Assembly (NCBI GenBank): GCA_017303395.1
Contig: JAFLBN010000003.1
Span: 1-64,000, forward strand
Length of the DNA stretch: 64,000 nucleotides
Direction of reading: 5' to 3'
From: Chitinophagales bacterium
GTDB lineage: Bacteria > Bacteroidota > Bacteroidia > Chitinophagales > Chitinophagaceae
Below, piece after piece: positions 54,765-63,943 of the stretch (its first letter is position 1; every line of letters starts with the position of its first letter). Position numbers and translations under genes: made by a program. The notes beneath the pieces are model-generated. The model had not been told where the DNA came from and searched no databases. It worked only from the letters and a program-made list of their open reading frames with translations.

Positions 54765-54792
54765 AAACCCGTGGCAATATGGCTGTGGGTTT
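54765..54792 (+). terminator. Hairpin terminator after the CoA-binding gene
   Basis: AAACCCGTGGC pairs with GCTGTGGGTTT (three G-T wobbles) around a short loop and is followed by T-rich sequence. It covers the ATG at 54779 and so argues against that start for the next gene. Confidence 0.6.
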
Positions 54793-54808
54793 GTTGTATC
54801 TTAGAATT

Positions 54809-55210
54809 GTGATAAAAAAGGTATTTCTTCAGTTATTTCTATTAAGCATTATGTCAAATGCTTCCGGACAAAGCTTGAATAAAGATAGTCTGGATGAAAT
54901 AATATTTGAAAAACCTTATCATATAAATGGTGTGTTAGTAAATGACGCTGAAGAGCGTATACCAAATACAACTATTGAATTGCAAAAAGGTTTCTTTCGT
55001 AAAAAAACAATACTAATAACAACGACTAACGATAAGGGCTATTTTAACTTCTGTATGGACACCTGTAAAATCTCATCTCCACGCTGGAAATATATCAAAG
55101 TCACCACTGAATATTATAAAACCAAAATTGTAAGGACAAATAAATATTATGGCACTTATTGTTCAATTAGATATTTAAAATTAAAACCCAAACGATACCC
55201 TAAGCATTAA
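54809..55210 (+). CDS. Secreted carboxypeptidase-regulatory-like protein
   Basis: GTG 54809 gives a clear signal peptide (MIKKVFLQLF... ending in ASGQ) and 133 residues in all; ATG 54779 is in the preceding hairpin and gives no better start. The mature part resembles a carboxypeptidase-regulatory-like beta domain with GVLVNDAEERIPNTTIEL and NDKGYFNF motifs. It starts 1 base before the Cys-rich anchor gene and the two are likely co-transcribed. Confidence 0.7.
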   Translation: MIKKVFLQLFLLSIMSNASGQSLNKDSLDEIIFEKPYHINGVLVNDAEERIPNTTIELQKGFFRKKTILITTTNDKGYFNFCMDTCKISSPRWKYIKVTTEYYKTKIVRTNKYYGTYCSIRYLKLKPKRYPKH

Positions 55211-55211
55211 T

Positions 55212-55985
55212 ATGAAACAACCCATACAAATATCTATTCCCCTGCCTTGCCACGAGGACTGGAGCAAGATGACACCTACTGAGCAAGGCAGGTTTTGCAA
55301 TAGTTGCCAGAAATGTGTGGTAGATTTCACAGGATTTACAGACAGACAGCTATATGATTTTTTTGACTCCCACAAAGGCCAAAAACTGTGTGGTAAATTT
55401 AATCGTACACAGCTAAACAAAACGATAAGCATACCCAAGCAACCTAATAGTTTATTATACAGTTATTTTATTGCCTTCGGGCTTACTCTGGTATTGATAC
55501 AGATACCTATACAAGAGCTTTCTGCGAAAGCACCCTTAGTAAACAGTAATACCTTACAAGTAAGCTCTTTTAATGAAAGCAACACCCCTACAGGTGATAG
55601 TATATTAATATCAGGCTATGTTTTGGACAATAACAAAAAGCCTATACCAAATGCTAATGCAGACTTAATATATGGAAACCACACCCTATCAGCGCAAACA
55701 GACAGTTTAGGCCAATACCATATAGCTATCCCGAAAACTTACAGACCGGAACTGTTAATGCTTAAGATAACAATACGAGGCTATGACACAGAAGCTGAAT
55801 ACTACACTAAAGAAAACCTCACAAAAGTAAAAACTACAATACTAATACCAGACAATATAGAAGAAAGAACAATAACAGGAATGGCAGAAATTGACCTTGT
55901 AGAGTACAAAATACCATTAATAGATCCATTCAACCCGTCAAACAAAACTTTCACTAGTGATGAAATAGAAAAAATGCCACATTAA
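55212..55985 (+). CDS. Cys-motif membrane protein with C-terminal regulatory-like domain
   Basis: The 257-residue protein begins with a conserved cysteine region: PLPCHEDW, GRFCNSCQKCVVDF and KLCGKF (Cys near 13, 29, 32, 35 and 60), which suggests a zinc or iron-sulfur site. One membrane helix (about 83-102) follows, then a carboxypeptidase-regulatory-like beta domain (about 130-215). The same head is seen in other Bacteroidota proteins of unknown role. The Cys head would face the cytoplasm and the beta domain the periplasm. It overlaps anmK at the 3' end by 4 bases. Confidence 0.8.
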   Translation: MKQPIQISIPLPCHEDWSKMTPTEQGRFCNSCQKCVVDFTGFTDRQLYDFFDSHKGQKLCGKFNRTQLNKTISIPKQPNSLLYSYFIAFGLTLVLIQIPIQELSAKAPLVNSNTLQVSSFNESNTPTGDSILISGYVLDNNKKPIPNANADLIYGNHTLSAQTDSLGQYHIAIPKTYRPELLMLKITIRGYDTEAEYYTKENLTKVKTTILIPDNIEERTITGMAEIDLVEYKIPLIDPFNPSNKTFTSDEIEKMPH

Positions 55986-57073
55986 TAACTATGCCCCATC
56001 CACAATGCACCGCTGATACTATCGCGTGTTGCACCGGTTACACTACTCAGCACATTTGTTTCTTCCCTCCAGCGCAGTGCACCTATCAATGCCATTACTA
56101 CTGCTTCTTTATACATTACCGTATCAGCATCGGGTACTATTACACCAACATTGTATTGTGCCAAGGCATGTTGCAGTTTTTCTATCAGGAATGAATTAAA
56201 CGCACCACCGCCCGTTACCAGCATAAAGGCCTGTTCTTTGCCCGACGGATATTTGCTAACTGCACTTGCCACCTGCTCTGTTATGTGCAGTACCATGGTA
56301 TGCAACAAATCGTTTGTATTGTGTTGGCTTTCCAACAATGCGGGGAATGCCATATTGATAGCCACCTCATTACTTAAAGACTTTGGCGCTTGCCTTGTGT
56401 AATATTCGTCCTTATTAAGGTGTATCAATACATCTGTAAGCAATGTACCGCTTGCAGCCATCTTACCATTTTCATCAAACGGCCTACCCTCTTTTTGTGC
56501 CAGTGTATTCAATACCTGATTGGCAGGACATACATCAAATGCCAACGGCTTACCATCTTGCTGTACGGTTATATTGGCAATACCGCCTATGTTCAGATGA
56601 TAGTCATATTGTCCAAATAACAACTTATCTCCTATTGGTACTATAGGCGCTCCTTGTCCGCCTAGTGCCACATCCAGCGCACGCAGATCGCTGATGACAG
56701 GCAGGCCTGTAACTGCAGCAATAGCCGCGCCATCCCCTATCTGCGAAGTGGTATAATTAGCAGGCTCATGCATTACCGTATGGCCATGACTGGCAATAAA
56801 TTGTACCTGTAGTTCTATATTCTTTTCGGCAATAAACTTATTTACAGCTTCACCCATCCATCTGCCGTAAGCAGTATTGAGGCGAAGAAAATCGGGCACA
56901 GCCATTTGTTGTGCATGCTTCAGGTTATGAGCCCATTCTTCTGTATATTGCACGCAATCTGCTGCCAATACATGATATGTCCATTGCCCACGCACTTCTT
57001 CCAATTGCACAAATGCAATATCCAAACCATCTAACGAGCTGCCGGACATCAGTCCTATAACCTTGTAAATCAT
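55982..57073 (-). CDS. anmK: Anhydro-N-acetylmuramic acid kinase
   Basis: The 363-residue enzyme phosphorylates and hydrolyses anhydroMurNAc to MurNAc-6-phosphate in cell-wall recycling. The nucleotide-binding start GLMSGSSLDGLD (about 7-18), the SHGHT motif, the NIGGIAN phosphate loop and VTGGGAFN are all present at the usual length. murQ is not in the window. Confidence 0.95.
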   Translation of the reverse strand: MIYKVIGLMSGSSLDGLDIAFVQLEEVRGQWTYHVLAADCVQYTEEWAHNLKHAQQMAVPDFLRLNTAYGRWMGEAVNKFIAEKNIELQVQFIASHGHTVMHEPANYTTSQIGDGAAIAAVTGLPVISDLRALDVALGGQGAPIVPIGDKLLFGQYDYHLNIGGIANITVQQDGKPLAFDVCPANQVLNTLAQKEGRPFDENGKMAASGTLLTDVLIHLNKDEYYTRQAPKSLSNEVAINMAFPALLESQHNTNDLLHTMVLHITEQVASAVSKYPSGKEQAFMLVTGGGAFNSFLIEKLQHALAQYNVGVIVPDADTVMYKEAVVMALIGALRWREETNVLSSVTGATRDSISGALWMGHSY

Positions 57074-57146
57074 GGACGCTAAATTAGTCGATTAGTTTGT
57101 TACTTGAATACCATTTGCTGCCAATCACAGTGGATAAATATCAAAA

Positions 57147-57180
57147 TTGCAGCAACTATCCTGCAAGTCAATTAAATTTG
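57147..57180 (+). promoter_or_regulatory. Candidate promoter of the PaiB-like gene
   Basis: TTG (57147-57149), a 23-base spacer and TAAATTTG (57173-57180). The start point would fall near the ATG at 57185, implying a near-leaderless message or use of ATG 57194. Confidence 0.35.
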
Positions 57181-57184
57181 AAGC

Positions 57185-57808
57185 ATGTACAAAATGCCAG
57201 AATTTACCGAGAACGACCAACAAGCTGTGATTGACTTCATATACCAACATCCGTTTATTGTGCTTACAGGTTGTTATAACAATATACCTGTAGCTACGCA
57301 AGTACCGGTACTGATACACGAACAAGATGGAAAGATTGTATTACGCGGCCATATCATGCGCAAGACCGACCATCACCTTGCCTTTGAAGCCAATCCGCAA
57401 GTGCTTGTTCTGTTTACAGGGCCGCAATGCTATGTAAGTGCAAGCTGGTATTCTCAACGAAACATTGGCAGTACATGGAACTATATGACTGTGCACGGAC
57501 GTGGTACAATACAATACAAAGACGAGGCACACTGTCTGCAATTCCTTACAGACCTGACACACAAATACGAAGACCCGCAGCAAAAACCTGAACTGTTGGA
57601 ATACATGAGCATGGAAGGCTATGTAAAGCCTATGATGAAAGCCATTGTAAGCTTTGAAATAACACTAGAAAGCATTACACCCATCTTTAAACTAAGCCAG
57701 AATCGGGATGATAAAAGCCACGCAAGAATTGTTGAAGAACTGAAAAACAGAGGTGACTATAATAGTATGGAAATAGCCAAAGAGATGCTGAAAAGACGAG
57801 GAGAATAA
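57185..57808 (+). CDS. PaiB-family FMN-binding protein
   Basis: The 207-residue protein has a split-barrel FMN-binding fold with the family start MYKMPEF, the THLPVLI-like (TQVPVLI) strand, LRGHIMRKTDHH, and SWYSQRNIGSTWNYMTVHGRG. PaiB proteins are named as negative regulators of sporulation and protease genes in Bacillus, but they are more likely flavin enzymes. ATG 57185 matches the family start. No partner gene is adjacent. Confidence 0.9.
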   Translation: MYKMPEFTENDQQAVIDFIYQHPFIVLTGCYNNIPVATQVPVLIHEQDGKIVLRGHIMRKTDHHLAFEANPQVLVLFTGPQCYVSASWYSQRNIGSTWNYMTVHGRGTIQYKDEAHCLQFLTDLTHKYEDPQQKPELLEYMSMEGYVKPMMKAIVSFEITLESITPIFKLSQNRDDKSHARIVEELKNRGDYNSMEIAKEMLKRRGE

Positions 57809-57947
57809 TTTACCGCTACCATTAATAAAAAATGTACTTTTAGCATTATTGTAACACCTACCGAACTCTCCTATCTAGACTTCTACTCTGTATCTATAAC
57901 GCCTATCGGGCAAAACAAGCAAACGCTTAACTATTAATCTACGCTTC

Positions 57948-58574
57948 ATGTTTATAAAAACGTCGTCGAGAGGTTTGCTGCTTTACTATGCCTGTATATC
58001 AGTCATTGCATTGGTATTATTGTTAGCGATACACAATCGCCAAAAACTCATCATTCAACATAAAGAACAAATAACACATTGTCAGGAAACAATAACATGC
58101 ACAAAAAAACTCCATGCTTTCATAAACCGAAGCACCGAGTATTGTAAGACTTACATAGCAACAGAAAGCACAGATGCATTACAAAACCTTAGTACCAGTA
58201 CAGATACAATATTGCGCCTTACAGCTGCTTTGACTGAGCTTACTGAAAACAATACAAAGCAACTATCCAAAGTAAAGATCCTGCAACTCGCAGTGAACGA
58301 ACATGTGCATTATACAGACAAAATCATCCATACAATTCAAAACGGCGTATCATCATCAGCTATTAGTATCTATAACAATCCGATGTATGGAAGCGTTGCA
58401 CAACATATTAAAGTAATCTTATCCCAAATAGATAATAACGAGGTTGTACTATTAAGAGATTATAATGAAGCTCTAAGAAATAATGAAACAGAGCAGAAGG
58501 TTCTATACCTGCTATTGTTTGCAAGCCTCATATCAATTTTCATATTTCGAAAAAAAGAGGAGCGTAAATTATAA
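57948..58574 (+). CDS. CHASE3-like membrane sensor with no output domain
   Basis: The 208-residue protein has two membrane helices (about 10-28 and 184-202) flanking an all-helical region of about 150 residues, the layout of CHASE3-type sensory domains. Only a short basic tail (FRKKEERKL) follows the second helix, so no kinase, cyclase or receptor domain is attached. No frameshifted output domain is visible downstream, where a terminator follows. The family call is by architecture only. Confidence 0.65.
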   Translation: MFIKTSSRGLLLYYACISVIALVLLLAIHNRQKLIIQHKEQITHCQETITCTKKLHAFINRSTEYCKTYIATESTDALQNLSTSTDTILRLTAALTELTENNTKQLSKVKILQLAVNEHVHYTDKIIHTIQNGVSSSAISIYNNPMYGSVAQHIKVILSQIDNNEVVLLRDYNEALRNNETEQKVLYLLLFASLISIFIFRKKEERKL

Positions 58575-58575
58575 A

Positions 58576-58621
58576 TATTTCAATAGCCGTCTGCAGTTAA
58601 ATGTAGCCGGCTATTGAAATA
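58576..58621. terminator. Bidirectional terminator between convergent genes
   Basis: Perfect 14-base arms (TATTTCAATAGCCG and its complement) with an 18-base loop, between the CHASE3-like gene and the fibronectin-III T9SS gene. It can serve both. Confidence 0.85.
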
Positions 58622-58634
58622 TAAACATCCACCT

Positions 58635-60440
58635 CTAATCTTTTGTGAAACGTGTGGTAATTTTAATTCCATCGTCTACTAATTGCAGGATATACACACC
58701 TGAAGACAAAGAAGAAACATCTAAAGAGAGAGATTTTTCAGTCAGTTTTTTAGTTACAACAAATTTACCGGTCACATCAACAATCTGTATTTGAGCCATA
58801 TTGGTATAATGTCCTCTTACATCTACCTGCAAATAGTTTTTTGTGGGATTAGGATATACTATGAGCAATTCATTACTACCTACAATATTTTCAACATCAA
58901 GTGGTGGTGGCGTAACATAATCAATCATTGACCATGGCGAATTTGATTTCACCCCGTTATCCTCACAATTGCATCTCACAAACATATAATATTGAGTTTT
59001 AGGCTGCAGGTATGGTGTTTGAACACTATATGTTTTGATGGGCGTGCCTATAACGGGCTCTGTAGATGTTGAACCCAGAAAGTATTCGTAGGAGATAGCC
59101 GTTTTAACAGGAGACCAGAACACTATAGAATTATCAGCGGTAAGTGTAGACAACCCTAACACAGGCCTGCGACAAGGTATCGGAGTTCTGAAAGAATCTA
59201 ATTGCCAGGCACTACTATCGTTTCCTGCACATAGCGAGCGATAATGGATATAGTACCAAGTACCTTCTGTAAGACCTGTAAGGCTGATAAATGGCGTTGT
59301 TAATGTAGTAGTGCCAATACCATTTGCAGGTGATTGCCTTTGATTATTTATAAGGTATTGATAAGCTGTAGCAGTAGTAATATTATTCCATTGCAATGTT
59401 GCAGAGTTTGTATCTATAGCTGTAACAAGCAGATTTCCGGGTTTACCACAATCGGGCCTAGTAGTAAAACTATATGTAACCCATGGAGAAAAACTAACCG
59501 GGCTGCATTTGTAGCGCACATGAAAGTAGTACAATGTTGACGGTAGTAACCCTGCGAATGTAGCATTGGTAAGTGATGTGATTGTTCCTGCCACAGTTGG
59601 GTCTGCCGGATTGGTGTTCAGCACATACTCATAGCTACCACCACCCGGTACTGTAGTCCATACCAGTGATGCACCACGGGATGCAATATTTGTAGTACTT
59701 ACAGGTGCAGGTCCCAAACATGCCGGACCTGGATTCCATTGATAACATTGATCTGTAGCCGGGCGAGACGAAATATTATAAACATACGTACTAGTAGATG
59801 ATACCGGGCTGCTGCTTGCATCATTTAAGACTTGCCAATCGGTACCTGATTTAGCTATACCAATTGTAGCGCCACCACTGGTATTCACTTGTACACTTCC
59901 TGATTCCTGATGGTAAACAACTTCAATTATATTGGTGGTTTCATACAACTTTACCTGAAACGAAATACATGGTGTTGAAGCCGCATAATCCCACAACCAG
60001 TTACGGCACTCCCAAGTAAATACTCTGTTTGGAGAAGTGCCCGTAACCTTATACTGAGATGTACCTGACGATCCGCTTATATCTTCGTATAGTGCATATA
60101 CACAGGGTTGAACCCCGGAGTTTACTTGATCGTTATAGTTCCAATTGGCAACAGATGTACCTGCACCTACACCAAACCGTAACCACCCGTTGGAACAAAC
60201 CGTAACATCAGTATAGTCGACCCCACAAAATCTGAATGTAAAACCTATGGGTATTGATGTATAGTTATCATCTACCTGAATAGCAGGGATAGAAGTACCA
60301 CCTGTGATGTATGAAAAAGGGCTTGAAAATGCGCTGAATGTATATCCGTAGGCATAGATAGACTGAGATCTTGCTTCTTGAAATATTACCAGTAGTAATA
60401 CACAGATAATCAGCATTTTTTTGAGAATAATCGGTTTCAT
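58635..60440 (-). CDS. T9SS-exported fibronectin type III protein
   Basis: The 601-residue protein has a signal peptide (about 1-25), an N-terminal beta domain with cysteines (about 26-240: FRFCGVDYTDVTVCSNGWLRF), three fibronectin type III-like domains (about 245-330, 333-420, 423-510) and a C-terminal type A sorting domain starting at YPNPTKNYL (about 530-601). It should be exported by T9SS. Substrate or partner is unknown. Confidence 0.9.
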   Translation of the reverse strand: MKPIILKKMLIICVLLLVIFQEARSQSIYAYGYTFSAFSSPFSYITGGTSIPAIQVDDNYTSIPIGFTFRFCGVDYTDVTVCSNGWLRFGVGAGTSVANWNYNDQVNSGVQPCVYALYEDISGSSGTSQYKVTGTSPNRVFTWECRNWLWDYAASTPCISFQVKLYETTNIIEVVYHQESGSVQVNTSGGATIGIAKSGTDWQVLNDASSSPVSSTSTYVYNISSRPATDQCYQWNPGPACLGPAPVSTTNIASRGASLVWTTVPGGGSYEYVLNTNPADPTVAGTITSLTNATFAGLLPSTLYYFHVRYKCSPVSFSPWVTYSFTTRPDCGKPGNLLVTAIDTNSATLQWNNITTATAYQYLINNQRQSPANGIGTTTLTTPFISLTGLTEGTWYYIHYRSLCAGNDSSAWQLDSFRTPIPCRRPVLGLSTLTADNSIVFWSPVKTAISYEYFLGSTSTEPVIGTPIKTYSVQTPYLQPKTQYYMFVRCNCEDNGVKSNSPWSMIDYVTPPPLDVENIVGSNELLIVYPNPTKNYLQVDVRGHYTNMAQIQIVDVTGKFVVTKKLTEKSLSLDVSSLSSGVYILQLVDDGIKITTRFTKD

Positions 60441-60778
60441 AAGTAGGATGTTTTATAATGATGAATAGTAAGAATGTCGGTAAAAAAGAAGCATTAACTA
60501 TGCGTGGCTTGTCCTCTTTTTCTAACACAATATTACTACCAATGACAACCTAAATCATCAAACCGTTAGTGATACATGTACACGAAAAGCCTTTATAGCA
60601 GTTGCATACAGCGCATCAACGCACTATAACTTAATATCATTCAATACGTAGCATGAATACTTAATGCCGGATTAAATCTATATTAAAACTGATATGCTTT
60701 AACTATCCGTTTATACATAAAAACAAAAAAGGCTACCTGTTTGGTAGCCCTAATTGTGTGTGTTCTAATATTATCAGC
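60441..60778. other. Intergenic region between the T9SS gene and sucD
   Basis: This 338-base gap holds the upstream region of the T9SS fibronectin gene and the sucD terminator at 60731-60749. It is AT-rich. No promoter match, small ORF or repeat beyond the terminator is convincing. Confidence 0.5.
60731..60749 (-). terminator. Intrinsic terminator of sucD
   Basis: GGCTACC and GGTAGCC are perfect 7-base arms around a 5-base loop, followed by TTTTTTGTTTT on the minus strand, 30 bases after the stop codon. Confidence 0.88.
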
Positions 60779-61660
60779 TTATGCTAATTCTTTCTTCATT
60801 GCAGCAGCCATTGTTTTACCAATATCAGCAGGACTTGCTACTACGTGAATACCACATTCAGCCATGATTTTCATTTTAGCTGCAGCCGTATCTTCTGCAC
60901 CACCTACTATAGCACCGGCATGGCCCATACGGCGACCCGGAGGCGCTGTCTGACCTGCGATGAAACCTACAACCGGTTTGCGCATATTGTCTTTCAACCA
61001 ACGAGCAGCTTCAGCTTCCATACCACCACCAATTTCACCAATCATGATGATACCTTCTGTTTCAGGGTCGTTCATCAGCAATTCTACTGCTTCTTTAGTA
61101 GTAGTACCGATGATCGGGTCTCCACCGATACCAATAGCAGTCGTAATACCGAAACCGGCTTTAACTACCTGGTCAGCAGCTTCATATGTCAATGTACCTG
61201 ATTTAGATACGATACCTATGTTACCTTTTTTGAAGATAAAGCCCGGCATGATACCTACTTTAGCTTCTTCAGCTGTAATAACACCCGGACAGTTAGGTCC
61301 TATCAGACGGCAATCTTTACCATTCAGGTAAGCGCGTGCTTTAACCATATCCTGTACAGGAATACCTTCTGTAATACAGATAATTACTTTGATACCGGCA
61401 TCTGCAGCTTCCATAATAGCATCTGCAGCAAATGCAGGTGGTACGAAGATGATAGACACATCTGCGGCTGTAGCATTTACAGCATCTTGTACTGTATTGA
61501 AAACAGGACGATCAAGATGCGTAGAACCACCCTTGCCGGGTGTAATACCACCTACAACATTGGTACCATACTCTATCATTTGGCTTGCGTGGAAGGTACC
61601 TTCTGTACCCGTAAAGCCCTGTACAATTACTTTCGAATTTTTATTGACTAAAACAGCCAT
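60779..61660 (-). CDS. sucD: Succinate-CoA ligase alpha subunit
   Basis: The 293-residue TCA-cycle subunit binds CoA and is transiently phosphorylated on His. It opens with [16 protein letters not shown], has the [12 protein letters not shown]-contact loop, [10 protein letters not shown] and the active-site His in [11 protein letters not shown] (near 245). sucC is not in the window, so the operon is split or the beta subunit is elsewhere. A TATTTTTG element lies upstream. Confidence 0.95.
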   Translation of the reverse strand: MAVLVNKNSKVIVQGFTGTEGTFHASQMIEYGTNVVGGITPGKGGSTHLDRPVFNTVQDAVNATAADVSIIFVPPAFAADAIMEAADAGIKVIICITEGIPVQDMVKARAYLNGKDCRLIGPNCPGVITAEEAKVGIMPGFIFKKGNIGIVSKSGTLTYEAADQVVKAGFGITTAIGIGGDPIIGTTTKEAVELLMNDPETEGIIMIGEIGGGMEAEAARWLKDNMRKPVVGFIAGQTAPPGRRMGHAGAIVGGAEDTAAAKMKIMAECGIHVVASPADIGKTMAAAMKKELA

Positions 61661-61689
61661 CGGAATATCGTTTTTTGGAATAACGGGGG

Positions 61690-61697
61690 CAAAAATA
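61690..61697 (-). promoter_or_regulatory. Candidate -7 element of sucD
   Basis: TATTTTTG on the minus strand matches TAnnTTTG, with a leader of about 25 bases to the sucD ATG at 61660. No clear -33 TTG. Confidence 0.4.
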
Positions 61698-61925
61698 ACA
61701 TTTTAAAGGGTAAATAGGTAATAATATCTTTTACAGACCTGCAAATTTGGTATCGAAAGGCTAAAACCAGCTTTATGATACTGTCGTGACAAAAAATCTG
61801 ACCATCTCTCCAACCTTTTTGCCAACCATATCGTCTTATTAATCAGAAAGCAGATATTAATTACAGTTTTTTCATACTGTATCTACAATACTAAAGTTTG
61901 TAATGGGTAATCAATTCTAGATTTC

Positions 61926-61949
61926 GAAGGACGGTTTCTACCGTCCTTC
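61926..61949 (+). terminator. Orphan terminator-like hairpin
   Basis: GAAGGACGG and CCGTCCTTC form a perfect 9-base stem with a 6-base loop, followed by TTGCTTTTT. The core AAGGACGG/CCGTCCTT recurs in the terminator at 63789-63820. No gene reads into it on the plus strand. Confidence 0.65.
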
Positions 61950-62029
61950 TTGCTTTTTAAGCACATTCATTGGTGTTTCCTTAAATAACAAAAAAATATC
62001 TTCTCCTTTTACAAACGTTTTGGGCTATC

Positions 62030-62051
62030 ACTTCGTCAATCAGTACGAAGT
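62030..62051. repeat. Inverted repeat before the last complete T9SS gene
   Basis: ACTTCGT and ACGAAGT are perfect 7-base arms around an 8-base centre, 34 bases before ATG 62085. It is well placed for a regulator or a leader hairpin. Confidence 0.4.
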
Positions 62052-62084
62052 CTCAAATTTCCATATACCTAAAAAGCTCATAAT

Positions 62085-63770
62085 ATGAAAAAGATTCACT
62101 TACCTTCATTTTTTGTACTTCTAATGTTCTTATCTGGCTTGACAAGTAATGCACAAGGCATAGACTCATTCCACGTGTATCCTATTTGCAGCCCAATCGG
62201 AGATACAGCAAAGATTAGTTATCAATTTGCCGTGAACCCACTAACATCAAGCACATCAATAGTTATATATTATGGCGATGGTAGCAGCAGTACTTTTAGC
62301 CCAAGCTCCAGTTTAATTTATGGTTCTCATCCATACTCATCAGAAGGTGTATATACCATAAAAGCAATAGCCTATAATGGAACTACACCCATGGACTCTG
62401 CGATAACTACTACGAGCATATACTGTAGCGAAGCAACTATAAATATTTATGATGATATAAACACTAATTGCACCAAAGGGATAACAGAACCTCTTATTGC
62501 AAACATGACAAAAATTGAGGTAAAGGAAAATGGTGTTGTAATAGACACGTTATCAGTATTTGGTTATGGCACTTGTCCTGTCAAAAAAAACACATCGTAT
62601 GTTTTTAAAATATTAAACACACCTCTCGGAACCAGTGCAACATGCCCATCAACAAGACAATACAGCTTTACCACTTCTTCGTCAACTTCTACATACAATT
62701 TATCATTTGGCGTACAGCGTGGCACCACTCCTCAACACGATTTAAGTGTTAATGCATTTGGCCGTTTCAGGCCAGTTAGCTGGTCTGTAATAAATATATG
62801 GGCTATAAATAATCAGATTTACAGCAATCAGGCAGGTACTATCACTCTTAACATCAGCCCTAAATATTCATATAGTCATGCCAATGTGACTCCAACAAGT
62901 ATAAGCGGCAACACTATTACATGGAATGTTCCTGCAACTAAACTAAACAAATACCATTATGGAATTATGGTATATTTAAAACCAGCTACAACTATTACTG
63001 TAGGTGATACTGTTTGTAATACCGTAAGCATCTCTCCCAATAGTGGCGACATAAATATCTTTAACAATACAGTCTACAGATGTAATACAGTCGTATCATC
63101 ATTCGACCCGAATGAGAAATCTGTATATCCACAAGGCAATTTCAAACAAGGGGATGTATTTACTTATCGCATAGATTTTGAAAACCTTGGTAACGATACT
63201 GCTTTCAATATTCACGTGCTAGATACACTATCAACTTACCTGAATGAAAACAGCATAGAGATATTGAATACAAGCCATGCCATGAGCTATAACATACTTA
63301 CAGCCGGCATGCAAAAAATATTGAAATTTGAATTTCCTGATATCAATTTACCAGACTCTAATAGCAAACAATACAACAAAGGATTTGTAGAATTCAAAAT
63401 ACGCACTAAAATAGGCATACCAGCAGGTACTACATTATCTAATCGTGCAGGCATATATTTTGACATTAACCCTGTAGTGATGACAAATAGCGCAAACAGG
63501 ACGCTAGCACCTGTTAGTGTAAATGAAATACATATAGGTGATGAAGTGATTGTTTATCCAAACCCCGCAAACGACATCTTGAATATCAGCATGACCGAAG
63601 ATTATTATCAGCATGCATATGTATTAAATAGTATGGGGCAAGAACTGAAAGTAACATCTGTTACCAAAGGAAATAATATACTTAACATCAAACAGTTACC
63701 AACAGGTATATATCAACTATTACTGAAAGGTGAATATGGAACAAAAGTAATTAAGTTCCAAAAACTATAA
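62085..63770 (+). CDS. T9SS-exported protein with DUF11-like domain
   Basis: The 561-residue protein has a signal peptide (about 1-24, ending in SNAQ), a PKD-like domain (about 30-108: YYGDGSSST, SHPYSSEGVYT), a middle beta domain, a DUF11-like domain (about 340-470: SFDPNEKSV, FTYRIDFENLGNDTA, AGIYFDINPVV) and a type A sorting domain from IVYPNPAND (about 488-561). It should be surface-displayed or secreted by T9SS. A similar secreted gene begins 173 bases downstream. Confidence 0.9.
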   Translation: MKKIHLPSFFVLLMFLSGLTSNAQGIDSFHVYPICSPIGDTAKISYQFAVNPLTSSTSIVIYYGDGSSSTFSPSSSLIYGSHPYSSEGVYTIKAIAYNGTTPMDSAITTTSIYCSEATINIYDDINTNCTKGITEPLIANMTKIEVKENGVVIDTLSVFGYGTCPVKKNTSYVFKILNTPLGTSATCPSTRQYSFTTSSSTSTYNLSFGVQRGTTPQHDLSVNAFGRFRPVSWSVINIWAINNQIYSNQAGTITLNISPKYSYSHANVTPTSISGNTITWNVPATKLNKYHYGIMVYLKPATTITVGDTVCNTVSISPNSGDINIFNNTVYRCNTVVSSFDPNEKSVYPQGNFKQGDVFTYRIDFENLGNDTAFNIHVLDTLSTYLNENSIEILNTSHAMSYNILTAGMQKILKFEFPDINLPDSNSKQYNKGFVEFKIRTKIGIPAGTTLSNRAGIYFDINPVVMTNSANRTLAPVSVNEIHIGDEVIVYPNPANDILNISMTEDYYQHAYVLNSMGQELKVTSVTKGNNILNIKQLPTGIYQLLLKGEYGTKVIKFQKL

Positions 63771-63788
63771 CTTAAATAAAAAATTAAA

Positions 63789-63820
63789 TCAATAAGGATG
63801 GCTTGAGCCGTCCTTATTGA
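63789..63820 (+). terminator. Intrinsic terminator of the DUF11-like T9SS gene
   Basis: TCAATAAGGATGGC pairs with GCCGTCCTTATTGA (one T-G wobble) around a 4-base loop and is followed by TTTTT, 18 bases after the stop codon. Confidence 0.9.
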
Positions 63821-63943
63821 TTTTTATCACATTACACATACTATTCAACGATATACTTTCTATTTCTAACATTTCGACAGGAGTAATCGTCATTAATCTG
63901 GTACGTGAACAACGGATTTGATAGTAATATAAAACTCTTAAAT

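Larger units (their letters stand above)
61661..62084. other. Intergenic region before the last T9SS gene
   Basis: This 424-base divergent gap holds the sucD promoter element (61690-61697), a hairpin at 61926-61949 that has no gene upstream on its strand, and an inverted repeat at 62030-62051. No small ORF is convincing. Confidence 0.5.

Noticed and set aside
60268-60528. 86-codon minus-strand frame reaching into the gap upstream of the fibronectin-III gene
   Set aside because: Most of it overlaps the T9SS gene start in another frame, and the part in the gap has no features.
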